Made by a program: the position numbers and the translations under genes. A DNA stretch of 64,000 bases. Origin: Chitinophagaceae bacterium (GTDB taxonomy: Bacteria; Bacteroidota; Bacteroidia; Chitinophagales; Chitinophagaceae). This document shows, in pieces, positions 31,486 through 40,608 of this stretch; the stretch's first letter is position 1; every line of letters starts with the position of its first letter. The notes below the pieces were generated by a model. The model made no database searches. It had not been told where the DNA came from and saw nothing but the letters and a program-made list of their open reading frames with translations. Where the stretch lies: contig JADKIE010000004.1 in the NCBI GenBank assembly GCA_016721385.1, positions 62,001-126,000 of the forward strand, in the 5' to 3' direction.

Positions 31486-32091
31486 TTATAGGAAATGGGT
31501 TACTATTAATTGAATAATACCAATTAGTAAGCCAAAAACTCCACCTATAACTTCTAAAAATTGAAATTCTTTTTTTGTAATTTGATTTAGGATGTCTTCC
31601 AGTTTCTCTGATGAAAAGCCAGCTACTTTTTCGGTTACAATTTTTTCTAAATCTAAATCACTCTCTAATTTTTTCATATAATTTTTCATGAGGATAGGGA
31701 ATAGATTTTCCAATTCTAATAAAAAAGCGCTTTTTAACTGGTTAATCGTCTTGTCTCCAATAAACATAGAAAGCATAGGAAATAATTTGGTTAATTTCTC
31801 CCTTAAAAAAGAATCAATATGAGCTTCAATTTCAGGTTTTAATTTTTCTAAATTATCCGGATTAATGACTTTAGCTTCAATTTCGGCAAAAGATAAAAAC
31901 TCTTTACTTACTACCTGCCCAAGTTTTTGTGCAATAAGTTGTTGATTTTTTGGAAAAATTCCTTGTAATTTAAAGCCTAAAATATTAATGGGTTTACGGG
32001 GGTGAAACAACATTTTTATTGCTACCCAAGTGGTAACCCAACCTGTAAATGCCGAGAAAAGTACGGGAATAACATAGTTTGTCCAATTCAT
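31486..32091 (-). CDS. DUF445 family membrane protein
   Basis: An intact 201-residue DUF445 protein. N-terminal membrane helix (VIPVLFSAFTGWVTTWVAI), then the family signature KMLFHPRKPINILGFKLQGIFPKNQ, here split by reading as KMLFHPRKP and GFKLQGIFPKNQ. A central amphipathic helical region follows (LENLFPILMKNYMKKLESDL), and a C-terminal helix (GGVFGLLIGIIQLIVT). The family is widespread and of unknown biochemical function. Full-length members have about 400 residues, while this short form is common in Bacteroidota. It stands alone between the TonB-dependent receptor start and tRNA-His, which is on the other strand. Confidence 0.8.
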   Translation of the reverse strand: MNWTNYVIPVLFSAFTGWVTTWVAIKMLFHPRKPINILGFKLQGIFPKNQQLIAQKLGQVVSKEFLSFAEIEAKVINPDNLEKLKPEIEAHIDSFLREKLTKLFPMLSMFIGDKTINQLKSAFLLELENLFPILMKNYMKKLESDLDLEKIVTEKVAGFSSEKLEDILNQITKKEFQFLEVIGGVFGLLIGIIQLIVTHFL

Positions 32092-32149
32092 TTAGCTATC
32101 AATTTTTTGCACAAAGAAACAAGATTTGTAAAGTCATTCAAAATGTTAT

Positions 32150-32180
32150 TTTGTACAAAACTTGTTTTGCATTATTTTTG
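32150..32180 (+). promoter_or_regulatory. Bacteroidota-type promoter of tRNA-His
   Basis: TTTG at 32150-32153 and TATTTTTG at 32173-32180, separated by 19 bp. This matches the primary sigma consensus of Bacteroidota, TTTG-N17-23-TAnnTTTG. Transcription would start about 32187, seven nt before the mature tRNA 5' end. Confidence 0.75.
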
Positions 32181-32193
32181 CAGCCCACAAAAC

Positions 32194-32268
32194 GGTAGTC
32201 GTAGCTCAGTTGGTTAGAGCATCAGATTGTGATTCTGAGGGTCGGGGGTTCGAGCCCCCTCGATTACC
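32194..32268 (+). tRNA. tRNA-His (anticodon GTG)
   Basis: All cloverleaf arms fold: acceptor 32195-32201 with 32261-32267 (one G-T pair), D stem GCTC/GAGC, anticodon stem TCAGA/TCTGA with loop TTGTGAT, and T arm GGGGG-TTCGAGC-CCCCT. The anticodon GTG is at 32229-32231. The extra 5' G (32194) opposite C73 (32268) is the histidine identity element, so the amino acid is certain. The CCA end is not encoded in register. It has its own promoter upstream and a terminator hairpin downstream. Confidence 0.97.
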
Positions 32269-32275
32269 CACTTTT

Positions 32276-32309
32276 AAAATGACATCTTTTTTAAGGTGTC
32301 ATTTTTTTT
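32276..32309 (+). terminator. Intrinsic terminator after tRNA-His
   Basis: AAAATGACATCTT (32276-32288) pairs with 32293-32305, including one G-T pair, around a TTTT loop, and is followed by T residues to 32309. It lies 8 nt after the tRNA. The remaining bases to the protease start (32461) show no other gene. The stem core repeats that of the hairpin at 26301-26333. Confidence 0.8.
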
Positions 32310-32461
32310 AAGGGTGTTAACAATTTAATGGTTGGCAAACCTAAAAACAGTATACAACCACTCATACTCCCTATTTACCACCAAATTGGTTTAACAAAAT
32401 ATTATTGCCCAAAATACACCTGCGGTAAACTAAAACCAGTTCATTTACGTTATTTTTACGT

Positions 32462-34656
32462 ATGCAAAAAATTGCACAATTCATTATGAGTAAAAAATTT
32501 TTACCGGTATTTCTGGTACTTACGGCTGCCAGCTTGTTTATAGCTTTTAGTACACAAGGCAAAAATGACAGGGACGATAACCCAAAATCGAAGTATGCTA
32601 AGGTATTGCGTAATGTAGGCGTAATATTAGAGGAAGGCCATTATAGCCCCAAAAAAATTGACGATGCGTTTTCTAAAATTGTTTTGAAAAAATTTGTGGA
32701 AGATTTGGATAACGATAAAAACATGTTTTTGCAAAGCGATATAAACAACTTTAAAAAGTACGAAACCAAAATAGACGATGAAATTCACGGAGCAGAGATA
32801 AAATCTTTTTTTGACGTAAATGAAGTTTATTTAAAAAGATTGAATGAAACATCTTTATTGTTTAAAAACCTTTTGGCCAAGCCATTTGATTTTACAAAGG
32901 ATGAAATTGTAGTACTGGACGAAGAAAAACTTACCTACCCTAAAAATGAAGCAGAAAGACTTGAAACCTGGCGTAAGCGCTTAAAGTTTTTGGTACTTGC
33001 TAAATATGTGGATATGCAGGAAGAGAGAGAAAAAAATAAAGCGAATAAAAATAACCCTAAAGGCGATTCCGCAATAAAAAAAGATTATGTTTTTAAAGCA
33101 GATTCTACACTTGAAAGAGAAGCCAGAGACGCTGTGCGTAAACAAATGGATAGATTTTTTACCACTAAAAAGAACAGGGAAAACATAGATGAGAATTTTA
33201 GCACATTTGTAAATGCCGTTACAGGTAGTATGGATCCGCATACCAACTATTTTCCTCCGGTAGATATGCGTTCGTTTAACGAACAAATGAGCGGTAGTTT
33301 TTTTGGTATTGGGGCACAATTAAAAGATGATGACGGTAAAATAAAAATAGCCAGTTTAATTTCTGGTGGTCCGGCCTGGAAAAACGGTGATTTAAAAGTA
33401 GATGATGAAATTATTAAAATAGCCGAAGGCAATGCAGAACCAGTGGATGTTACGGGCTATGAGGTTACCGATGCAGTTAAATTAATACGTGGTGCTAAAA
33501 AAGGATCGGAAGTAAGGTTAACGGTTAAAAGAGCCGATGGATCAATCAAAGTTATTATTTTATTAAGAGATAAAATTGAACTGGAAGATACATTTGCCAA
33601 GAGTGCTATCATTAATGGCGATAAAAAATTGGATACATTTACTTGCCTGAATTTTATTTGAATTTTAATGATGCCAACGGGCATAAATGCTCGGAGGATG
33701 TGGCAAACGAAGTAAAAAAATTAAAAGCAGAAAAGGTTGAAGGCATTATAATTGATTTACGTACAAATGGGGGAGGCTCATTACCTGAAGTGGTAAAAAT
33801 GGCCGGACTATTTATAGAAGAAGGCCCAATTTGCCAGGTACAAAGCCGTGGAGAAAAACCATATACATGGAAAGATAAAGATAAATCTGTGTTATACGAT
33901 GGTCCATTAGCAGTAATGGTAAACGAAATGAGTGCAAGTGCTTCCGAAATATTTGCTGCAGCCATACAAGATTATAAACGTGGCGTTGTAGTTGGCAGCA
34001 CATCTACCTATGGTAAAGGAACAGTACAACGTACTATTCCTTTAACTCCTGAAAGAGAAAACACAATTTTTGGAGCACCGGACAAAAATGAAGATTTAGG
34101 AAGTATAAAATTAACCTTACAAAAGTTTTACAGAGTTAATGGCGGGTCTACACAACTAAAAGGTGTAACGCCGGATGTTGTAATACCCGACAGATATGAG
34201 TATTATAAATTTAGAGAAAGAGACAACTCTGCAGCATTACCTTGGGATGAATTACCCAAAGCAGATTATACACCCTGGACAAGTACAATTAGCAGCGATG
34301 TTGCCGCTAATTACTTTAAAAATAATCCAAGCACTACGTTAGGAAAAATAAAAACTACATTGGATTTGTTAGAAAAGCAAAATGACAAAGAATATTCTTT
34401 GAATATTGTTAAGTATAAAGAAGAACAAAAGCAATTAAAAGAAAGCTATAAGCAATTAGAAGATTTGTTTAAACTGCCTAAAGAAATGCTTGTAAAAAAT
34501 GCTGTACCGGATATTTTAGCTGCGGATGCTCCAAAAGATAAAGTAGATAAAAATACCGCTTGGCTTAAGCGTTTAAGCAACGATATTTATATTGACGAAA
34601 CAGTGAAAGTTATAAACAATATGATTACACAAGGCAGTACAGCAAAAGCAAATTAA
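32462..34656 (+). CDS. prc: Carboxy-terminal processing (tail-specific) protease, S41 (one frameshift)
   Basis: A periplasmic S41 peptidase of about 731 residues, the long Tsp/Prc type that degrades proteins from hydrophobic C-termini. The N-terminal membrane/signal segment is FLPVFLVLTAASLFIAF; an ATG at 32486 is an alternative start. Then a helical Tsp N-domain (YAKVLRNVGVILEEGHYSP), MDPHTNYFPPVD, a PDZ domain (FFGIGAQLKDDDGKIKIA to VKLIRGAKKGSEVRLTVK), and the catalytic S41 domain: nucleophile Ser in NEMSASASEIFAAAIQDY and general-base Lys in YGKGTVQRTIPL. The C-terminal DUF3340-like region is at 34200-34640. The two frames join at an A6 run near 33628, where one base too many or too few hides KIGYIYLPEFYLNF. 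It is followed by a strong terminator. Confidence 0.92.
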
Positions 34657-34688
34657 GCTGTTGAGGGTTAAAAATTTTGTAATTGAGT

Positions 34689-34727
34689 AAACAGAAAGCC
34701 GCTAATAATTTAGCGGCTTTCTGTTTT
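34689..34727. terminator. 17-bp stem bidirectional terminator
   Basis: AAACAGAAAGCCGCTAA (34689-34705) pairs perfectly with 34710-34726 over a TAAT loop, with a T run on the plus side and a TTTACTCAATTAC tail on the minus side. It terminates prc on the plus strand. The last six codons and stop of the shortened dinB frame on the minus strand lie inside it. Confidence 0.85.
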
Positions 34728-35090
34728 AAGCCATTGTGGGTTGCCGACCAGCAATGACTGATGTAATTTATTTTTATACTTCTCTTTATTGGAGTTAGCG
34801 GCGTATGTATTTTCATCAAATCCAGGTAACGATTGTTTATCGCCACGGGCAACACATAAAGCTCTGTAAGCAAAAATGCGTTCGGTATCTGTTATATGCA
34901 GCATCATTTCCTTAAGCGTCCATTTGCCCTCTGCATAAGCATAATTAGATTTTTCTTCTGTAATGGAAGCAACAAATTCATTAATAGCCTGCGTTTGATT
35001 TGTAAAGGCTTCGAATAAGTTGTTTTCGGGTACTTGATCTATATATACCTGAAAGTAGGGCATATAGCTATTAGTTGCTGGCTTTTGCAT
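34710..35090 (-). CDS. DinB-family protein with internal deletion
   Basis: A 126-residue DinB_2-type protein (four-helix bundle, metal-binding; some family members are thiol transferases). The first 100 residues are normal: IDQVPENNLFEAFTNQT, GKWTLKEMMLHITDTERI (first His ligand) and FAYRALCVARGDKQSLPGFD, ENTYAANSN. The family then normally has about 50 more residues carrying the RALAFIMAGHEIHHIN-type second ligand site. Here NSN is followed at once by KEKYKNKLHQS, where KEKY resembles the family's final IKERY. So the middle seems deleted in frame and the stop lies inside the terminator hairpin. Without the second His cluster it is unlikely to bind metal. An assembly error is possible. Confidence 0.6.
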   Translation of the reverse strand: MQKPATNSYMPYFQVYIDQVPENNLFEAFTNQTQAINEFVASITEEKSNYAYAEGKWTLKEMMLHITDTERIFAYRALCVARGDKQSLPGFDENTYAANSNKEKYKNKLHQSLLVGNPQWLKTESR

Positions 35091-35352
35091 GTTGTTTTTG
35101 TTTAGTTGCTAAAATTACATAATTACCCTGTTGCACTTATCGTTGAGATTAAATAAAATGATGAATGGCTGCCGGATAGCAGCGAAAATTGAACAACTCC
35201 AACAGCGGTTACAAACCCTGTTGGTGGTTGTGAAAATTGAAGCGAATAGCCGGAACAAATGTTGAACAAGGTTACTAAAGTTTACAGCCCCAAAATTTAG
35301 AAAACCTCTCAAAATTGAAAGGCTTTCTAAAAACGTTTTATTTTACTAAAGA
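35091..35352 (-). other. Structured, relatively GC-rich intergenic segment
   Basis: A 262-nt gap between the subtilase stop and the dinB start. A 65-codon frame (35312-35115) is present but is cysteine- and phenylalanine-rich with no homology I recognise, and I do not call it a gene. The segment holds a hairpin at 35168-35183 (GCTGC/GCAGC) and a longer one at 35199-35224 (CCAACAG and GGTT arms around ACA, one bulged C). AAAATTGAA occurs three times (about 35186, 35233 and 35310). It could be a dispersed intergenic repeat or a non-coding RNA. Confidence 0.4.
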
Positions 35353-37041
35353 TTATCCTTTTTTACTTTTTATCATTTTGGGTTTTGGTAAAACCTCTTT
35401 CACTACTTTGCGTTCGCCTTTAAGCGTACTGGCCAATTTTAATGCTTCGTAAGCATTAACAATTCCGCCGGTTCTGCTTATATCACTAAGATTTACCATT
35501 TCTCCATCTCCACCTGGTTTTTTAACTTTTATATCTGGTTTTTGTGCCGATTTTTCAATTACGTATTTTAATTGCTTGGCCGATAAATTAGGAAAGTACT
35601 CTAAGGTAAGGGCAGCAATGCCTGCTACCAAAGGGCAAGCCATACTTGTGCCAGATGCGTTGCCATAGGTATTGCCACCAGGAATTGCAGAGTAAATTTG
35701 TACGCCCGGTGCAAACACATCTACTTCGTTTTTACCATAGTTACTAAAATTTGCTGTAAGCCCACCGTTTGACGGATCGCCACTTGCACCAACAGTTATA
35801 TAGTTGTTTGGCCTGTATTTACCATCTTTAAAAAGGGCAGATGGAAAATTATCTTCTGTATCTACATTTTTGGCATCATTACCAGCAGCATGTACCAATA
35901 ATACGCCTTTACTTTCGGCATATTTTACAGCATCATCTACCCATTGTTTTTGTGGGCTAAAATCTTTACCAAAACTCATGCTTATAATTTGAGCGCCATT
36001 ATCCACAGCATAACGTATTGCATTGGCAATATCTTTATCATGTTCATCTCCATCGGGTACAGCTCTAACCATCATTATACGTACATTATCTGCCATACCA
36101 TCCACACCTTTGCCATTACCTCTTATGGCACCTATAATACCGGAGCAGTGTGTGCCATGGAAAGATGTTGCAGCCATAATATCTTTATTACCATAATCTC
36201 TATCGTTAATATTAGTAACGTCGTCCTTTACAATATCGGCCCTGTAATCAAAAGGCGCTTTAGTTTTTGCTTCTTGTTTTCTTTCTTCACCGGCAACATA
36301 ATCTTCAAAACCTGTAATAAATTCTTTATTAGTAGCTTCTAACTGATCGTTACCTTTCATTAAGCCCAATATGTTTGTTCTTGCCTTTTTTTCGGCATCA
36401 TTTTTAGGTGCATAGGCTTCTAATTCTACACCAGTATATACTTCTTTACCAATACCTACTTTTAATGTGCTATCTGCTTTTTGTGTATTAAGCAGAAATT
36501 TTTTCATTAATACTGCATCAACACCAGCATCTTCACCGCCGAGTGTTTTCTTTTCGGCTTTTTTCCACATGGTATATTCTTCCAAATCGGCAGCATCAAG
36601 TTCTTTTTCATTGATTGTTTTACCCTCATACTTACTTTTATACATGTGGTAAACCCTGTTTACTTCCAAACTGTTTTCTTTTACATTACGGCCATCTTTA
36701 CCACCTATAAAATTCCAACCGTGTACATCATCAATAAAACCGTTTTTATCGTCATCTTTTCCATTGTTGGGTATTTCACCTGGATTTGTCCAAAGTATAG
36801 GCTTTAAATCTTCATGCAAAGTATCTACGCCACTATCTATAACAGCTACAATAACTGTTTTGCTTTTAAGATTTTTACCTTTCACAAAACCGTAGGCTTT
36901 ATCGGCACTTACACCATAATAACCGGTTTTTTCTTTATCCATTAAGTGCCAGCCTTTGGGAGTTTCTTTTTTACTGGTTTGAGCAAATGCAGCAGCACTA
37001 AATACTACAGAGCCTAATAAAAGTGCAGAAAATTTATTCAT
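35353..37041 (-). CDS. Subtilisin-family (S8) serine peptidase, secreted
   Basis: An intact 562-residue secreted subtilase. The start is the ATG at 37041, giving the signal peptide MNKFSALLLGSVVFSAAAFA; the frame is open 21 codons further up without a signal. Catalytic triad: Asp69 in VIVAVIDSGVD, His295 in TSFHGTHCSGIIGA, Ser466 in ASGTSMACPLVAGIAAL. The oxyanion Asn is in LLVHAAGNDAKNV. An insertion of about 200 residues between the Asp and His blocks is unusual: it is rich in Lys, Glu and Asp (YKSKYEGKTINEKELDAAD, KKARTNILGLMKGNDQLEA) and may be a regulatory or substrate-binding domain. There is no type IX C-terminal domain, so it is probably periplasmic or released by another route. Substrates are unknown. 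Confidence 0.92.
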   Translation of the reverse strand: MNKFSALLLGSVVFSAAAFAQTSKKETPKGWHLMDKEKTGYYGVSADKAYGFVKGKNLKSKTVIVAVIDSGVDTLHEDLKPILWTNPGEIPNNGKDDDKNGFIDDVHGWNFIGGKDGRNVKENSLEVNRVYHMYKSKYEGKTINEKELDAADLEEYTMWKKAEKKTLGGEDAGVDAVLMKKFLLNTQKADSTLKVGIGKEVYTGVELEAYAPKNDAEKKARTNILGLMKGNDQLEATNKEFITGFEDYVAGEERKQEAKTKAPFDYRADIVKDDVTNINDRDYGNKDIMAATSFHGTHCSGIIGAIRGNGKGVDGMADNVRIMMVRAVPDGDEHDKDIANAIRYAVDNGAQIISMSFGKDFSPQKQWVDDAVKYAESKGVLLVHAAGNDAKNVDTEDNFPSALFKDGKYRPNNYITVGASGDPSNGGLTANFSNYGKNEVDVFAPGVQIYSAIPGGNTYGNASGTSMACPLVAGIAALTLEYFPNLSAKQLKYVIEKSAQKPDIKVKKPGGDGEMVNLSDISRTGGIVNAYEALKLASTLKGERKVVKEVLPKPKMIKSKKG

Positions 37042-37160
37042 TTGATTGATATTTATTTTTACGAAAGTAGGTAACCTAAAATTAATGGCAATACCATTTA
37101 TCACGTATTTTATAATGTTTATACGTTTTACAGAAAATTTAAGATATGAGTAACATTTTA

Positions 37161-38691
37161 TTACAAATCAAACTTTATGCCTTGTGCCAGCGGCAATTTG
37201 CTGGTATAGTTAATGGTGTTGGTTTGCCTACGCATATATACTTTCCAAAGCATCGCTGCCACTTTCTCTGCCGCCGCCGGTTTCTTTTTCGCCGCCAAAG
37301 GCACCTCCAATTTCGGCACCACTTGTACCAATATTTACGTTGGCTATGCCGCAATCGCTACCATTTTGAGATAAAAATGCCTCAGCTTCTTTTAAATTAT
37401 TGGTCATTATTGCACTGGATAAGCCTTGTGGTACACCGTTTTGCAGCGCAATGGCTTCATCTAATGTTTTATATTTCATTAAATACAAAATAGGTGCAAA
37501 AGTTTCGTGCTGTACAATTTCAAAACTATTTTTAGCCTCGGCAATACATGGCTTTACATAGCAACCGCTTTCGTAACCTTTTCCTTTTAAAATCCCTCCT
37601 TCTACCAAAAATTTCCCACCTTCGGCTTTACATTTTTCTATGGCAGATAAATACATATTTACCGCATCTTTATCAATTAACGGTCCTACATGATTTTTTT
37701 CGTTTAATGGGTTACCAATTTTAAGCTGTTTGTATGCATTGGCTAATTTTTCTTTGAATTTGTTATAAACAGATTCGTGAATAATTAATCTACGGGTAGA
37801 TGTACATCGCTGGCCGGCAGTACCTACAGCACCAAAGGCAGCGCCAATTAAGGCCATATCTAAATCGGCATCTTTTGTAATAATGATGGCATTATTGCCT
37901 CCAAGTTCTAATAAACTTCTGCCTAAACGTTCGCCTACAGCTTTGCCAACAGCCTTACCCATTCGGGTACTGCCTGTTGCAGATATCAAAGGAATTCTTG
38001 TGTCGCTGCTCATCCATTCGCCAACTTCTCTTCCTCCATTTATGATACAACTAACGCCTTCGGGTACATTATTTTTTTTGAAAACAGATTGTATAATATT
38101 TTGACATGCAATGGAGCAAAGAGGTACTTTTTCACTTGGTTTCCACACACATACATCTCCGCAAACCCAGGCTAATGCAGCATTCCAGCTCCATACAGCA
38201 ACCGGAAAATTAAAGGCAGAAATAATACCTACCATACCTAAAGGATGATATTGTTCGTACATGCGGTGTCCGGGCCTTTCGCTGTGCATAGTTAAACCAT
38301 GTAGTTGGCGAGATAAGCCTACGGCAAAATCGCAGATATCAATCATCTCCTGTACTTCGCCTAAGCCTTCCTGTAAGCTTTTGCCCATTTCGTAACTTAC
38401 CAATTGGCCAAGTGCTTGTTTATTTTTCCTTAATTCTTCACCCACTTGCCTTACTACTTCTCCACGTTTTGGTGCTGGCCATTGCCTCCATTCGGCAAAT
38501 GCGGCTTGCGCTTTTGCAATAGTAAACTCGTATGCTTTTTTATCGGCGCCTGTTACGGATGCAATTAATTTTCCATCAACAGGTGAGTAGGAGTTGAGTT
38601 TTTCGCCCTTACTTTTTATCCATTGTAAACCTGTGCTAACGCCGTTATTTGTTTTATTAATTTTAGTTGAGTAAGAAATTTCATATAGCAT
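37161..38691 (-). CDS. Aldehyde dehydrogenase, ALDH7 family (one frameshift)
   Basis: A 510-residue NAD-dependent aldehyde dehydrogenase of the ALDH7 type (alpha-aminoadipic semialdehyde dehydrogenase, lysine breakdown; also betaine aldehyde). I start at the ATG at 38691 (MLYEISYSTKI); the longer open frame adds a hydrophobic, non-conserved stretch. Motifs: FNFPVAVWSWNAALA, KPSEKVPLCSIA, GSTRMGKAVGKAVGERL, active-site ELGGNNAIII and the nucleophile Cys in TAGQRCTSTRRL, then NVNIGTSGAEIGGAFGG. The last frame ends early at 37228. Removing one T near 37247 restores DAWKVYMRRQTNTINY and KLPLAQGIKFDL with a stop at 37161, the family's true C-terminus. Probably catabolic, transcribed alone. Confidence 0.92.
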
Positions 38692-38825
38692 TTTTAGGAT
38701 GAAAAGGTACGTAGAATTGAAGAACGAAGTAATGAAAAAATGAAAAAATGATGAAATGAAATAATGTAAATTATCAATAAAAAATATGAAGATAATCAAC
38801 AAACTAAATTTAATACTGTTCCTCT

Positions 38826-39628
38826 CTATTTGGAAAATCTACACTTTTTTACATCTTTAATATATTGTTGTACAGCACCAGTTATTTGCTCATGTAAATT
38901 AAGATACTTGCGTAAAAAACGAGGTTTAAATTCGTTGTTAATGCCCAGCATATCATGCATTACCAAAACTTGCCCATCGCAGTCTTGCCCGGCGCCAATA
39001 CCAATGGTTGGGATATGTAAGCTTTTAGAAACTTCTTTTGCAAGTGTGGCAGGTATTTTTTCAAGTACAATTGCAAAGCAGCCGGCCTCTTGCAAAAGCA
39101 ATGCATCTTTTTTTAATTTATTGGCTTCTTCTTCGCCGGTGGCACGTACTGTATATGTGCCAAATTTATTGATGGATTGAGGTATTAAGCCCAAATGCCC
39201 CATAACCGGAATACCTGCACTTACAATTTTTTTACAGAATCCAACACTTCTTCGCCTCCTTCCAGCTTAACGGTATTACCGCCACTTTCTTTCATAATAC
39301 GTATGGCCGATGCCAGGGCTATTTCGGAATTAGATTGATAATAACCAAAAGGGATATCTACCACAATAAGGCTTCTTTCTCTTGCCCTTACTACGCTTTG
39401 TGCATGGTAAATCATTTGATCTAGCGTTATAGGAAGAGTAGTAGTATGCCCGGCCATTACGTTACTGGCACTATCGCCAACTAAAATTATATCAATACCG
39501 GCAGCATCAAAAATAGAGGCAAAGGAAAAATCGTAAGCCGTTATCATAGAAATTTTTTCACCTGCGGCTTTCATTTTTTGAAGCGTATTGGTAGTTACTT
39601 TTTTTATTTCTTTGGTTATTGCTGACAT
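38826..39628 (-). CDS. panB: 3-methyl-2-oxobutanoate hydroxymethyltransferase (one frameshift)
   Basis: PanB transfers a hydroxymethyl group from methylene-tetrahydrofolate to 2-oxoisovalerate, giving ketopantoate for pantothenate and CoA. Motifs: KISMITAYDFSFASIFDAA, GIDIILVGDSASNVMAGHTT (metal-binding Asp), VVDIPFGYY, KLEGGEEVLDSVKKL, then in the second frame GHLGLIPQSINKFGTY (with catalytic Glu in IVLEKIPATLA) and IGIGAGQDCDGQVLVMHD. The frames (39628-39221 and 39203-38826) join near 39222 in a TTTTTTT run (KKLVSAGIPVMGHLG). About 267 residues. It closes the minus-strand run from panC, 19 nt after the ppx stop. Confidence 0.95.
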
Positions 39629-39647
39629 AAAAATTATTTTAGTAAAA

Positions 39648-40527
39648 TTAATGATTCACTTCCTCCCACAAATGCTTCAATAATCCATCGGCCAAGCCAA
39701 TTTTTGGCACGTAAATTTCTTGTGCATCTGCCCAACGCATAATGTTGGTATAAATTTGCAAGGCTGGTACAATTACATCGGCTCTGTCTGCTCTTAAATT
39801 GTAGCGTACCATTCTTTCCTCAACAGTAAAGGCCGAAAACTCTTTATAATAATCTCTTAAAGATTCTAATGATAGTGATTTTCCCTCTTTTCGCTTACTT
39901 AAACTAAAAACTTTATTAATATTGCCGCCACTGCCAATTGCCACTACTTCTTTATGGCTTTTGGTTACTGTTTTAATAGTTTCTTTTACTTCGTTCCATT
40001 CTGTATCTGTAACCATGTTTTTTAATAACCGGATTGTACCAATGTTAAACGATTTTTTAAATACCAAAATACCGGTACTAAAAAATGAAACCTCTGTGCT
40101 GCCACCACCAACATCAATATATAAATAACTGTGGTCTTTATCAAGGTTTTCGGCAAAATGATTTTCGTAAACAATTTGTGCTTCAAAGTCGCCGCTAATT
40201 ACTTCTATATTTATGCCGGTTTCTAATTTTATTTTTCTAATAATATCCGTTGCATTTTTGCATCTCTCATGGCACTTGTGGCGCATGCTATACTTTTTGC
40301 ACTTCGTAAGCGTTCATCAAATGCTGAAATGCCTTCATAGTTTGCAGCATCATCCCAATTTTGGATTTTGCTATACTGCCTGTTTCAAATACATCAAAAC
40401 CCAAACGTAAGGGTACTCGTATTAAATTAAGTTTGTTGAAAGTAGTGTTGCCTTTTTCATCGGTAATTACTTCTGTTATTAAAAGCCTTGCTGCGTTACT
40501 GCCTATATCTATTGCTGCTAATTTCAA
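39648..40527 (-). CDS. Ppx/GppA exopolyphosphatase-type phosphatase (about three frameshifts)
   Basis: A Ppx/GppA phosphatase of about 293 residues, of the ASKHA fold, releasing phosphate from polyphosphate or pppGpp. The start LAAIDIGSNAARLLI is the phosphate-1 loop, and LYIDVGGGSTEVSFF the second. AIGSGGNINKVFSL is the later nucleotide loop, and ADVIVPALQIYTNIM belongs to the C-terminal part. Between 40290 and 40250 three single-base losses scramble the conserved MRATSAMRDAKN segment (restored from three frames). It lies 82 nt downstream of ppk1, the typical synthesis/degradation pair. The HD domain of long E. coli Ppx is absent, as in most Bacteroidota. Ppx versus GppA cannot be decided. 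Confidence 0.85.
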
Positions 40528-40608
40528 TTACTTAATTGGTTAATTTTGTTAATAAACTACAAACACGAATTTACGGATTAACGGGTAAACAAATTTGCCA
40601 ATTACCGG

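Noticed and set aside
35115..35312. A 65-codon minus-strand frame in the dinB-subtilase gap
   Set aside because: Its composition (many Cys, Phe, Arg) is atypical, no ribosome context or homology is seen, and the DNA is better described as structured intergenic sequence.
39648..40527. Programmed frameshifting in the phosphatase gene
   Set aside because: Three shifts within 40 nt that scramble a conserved block look like read errors, not a slippery-site mechanism.
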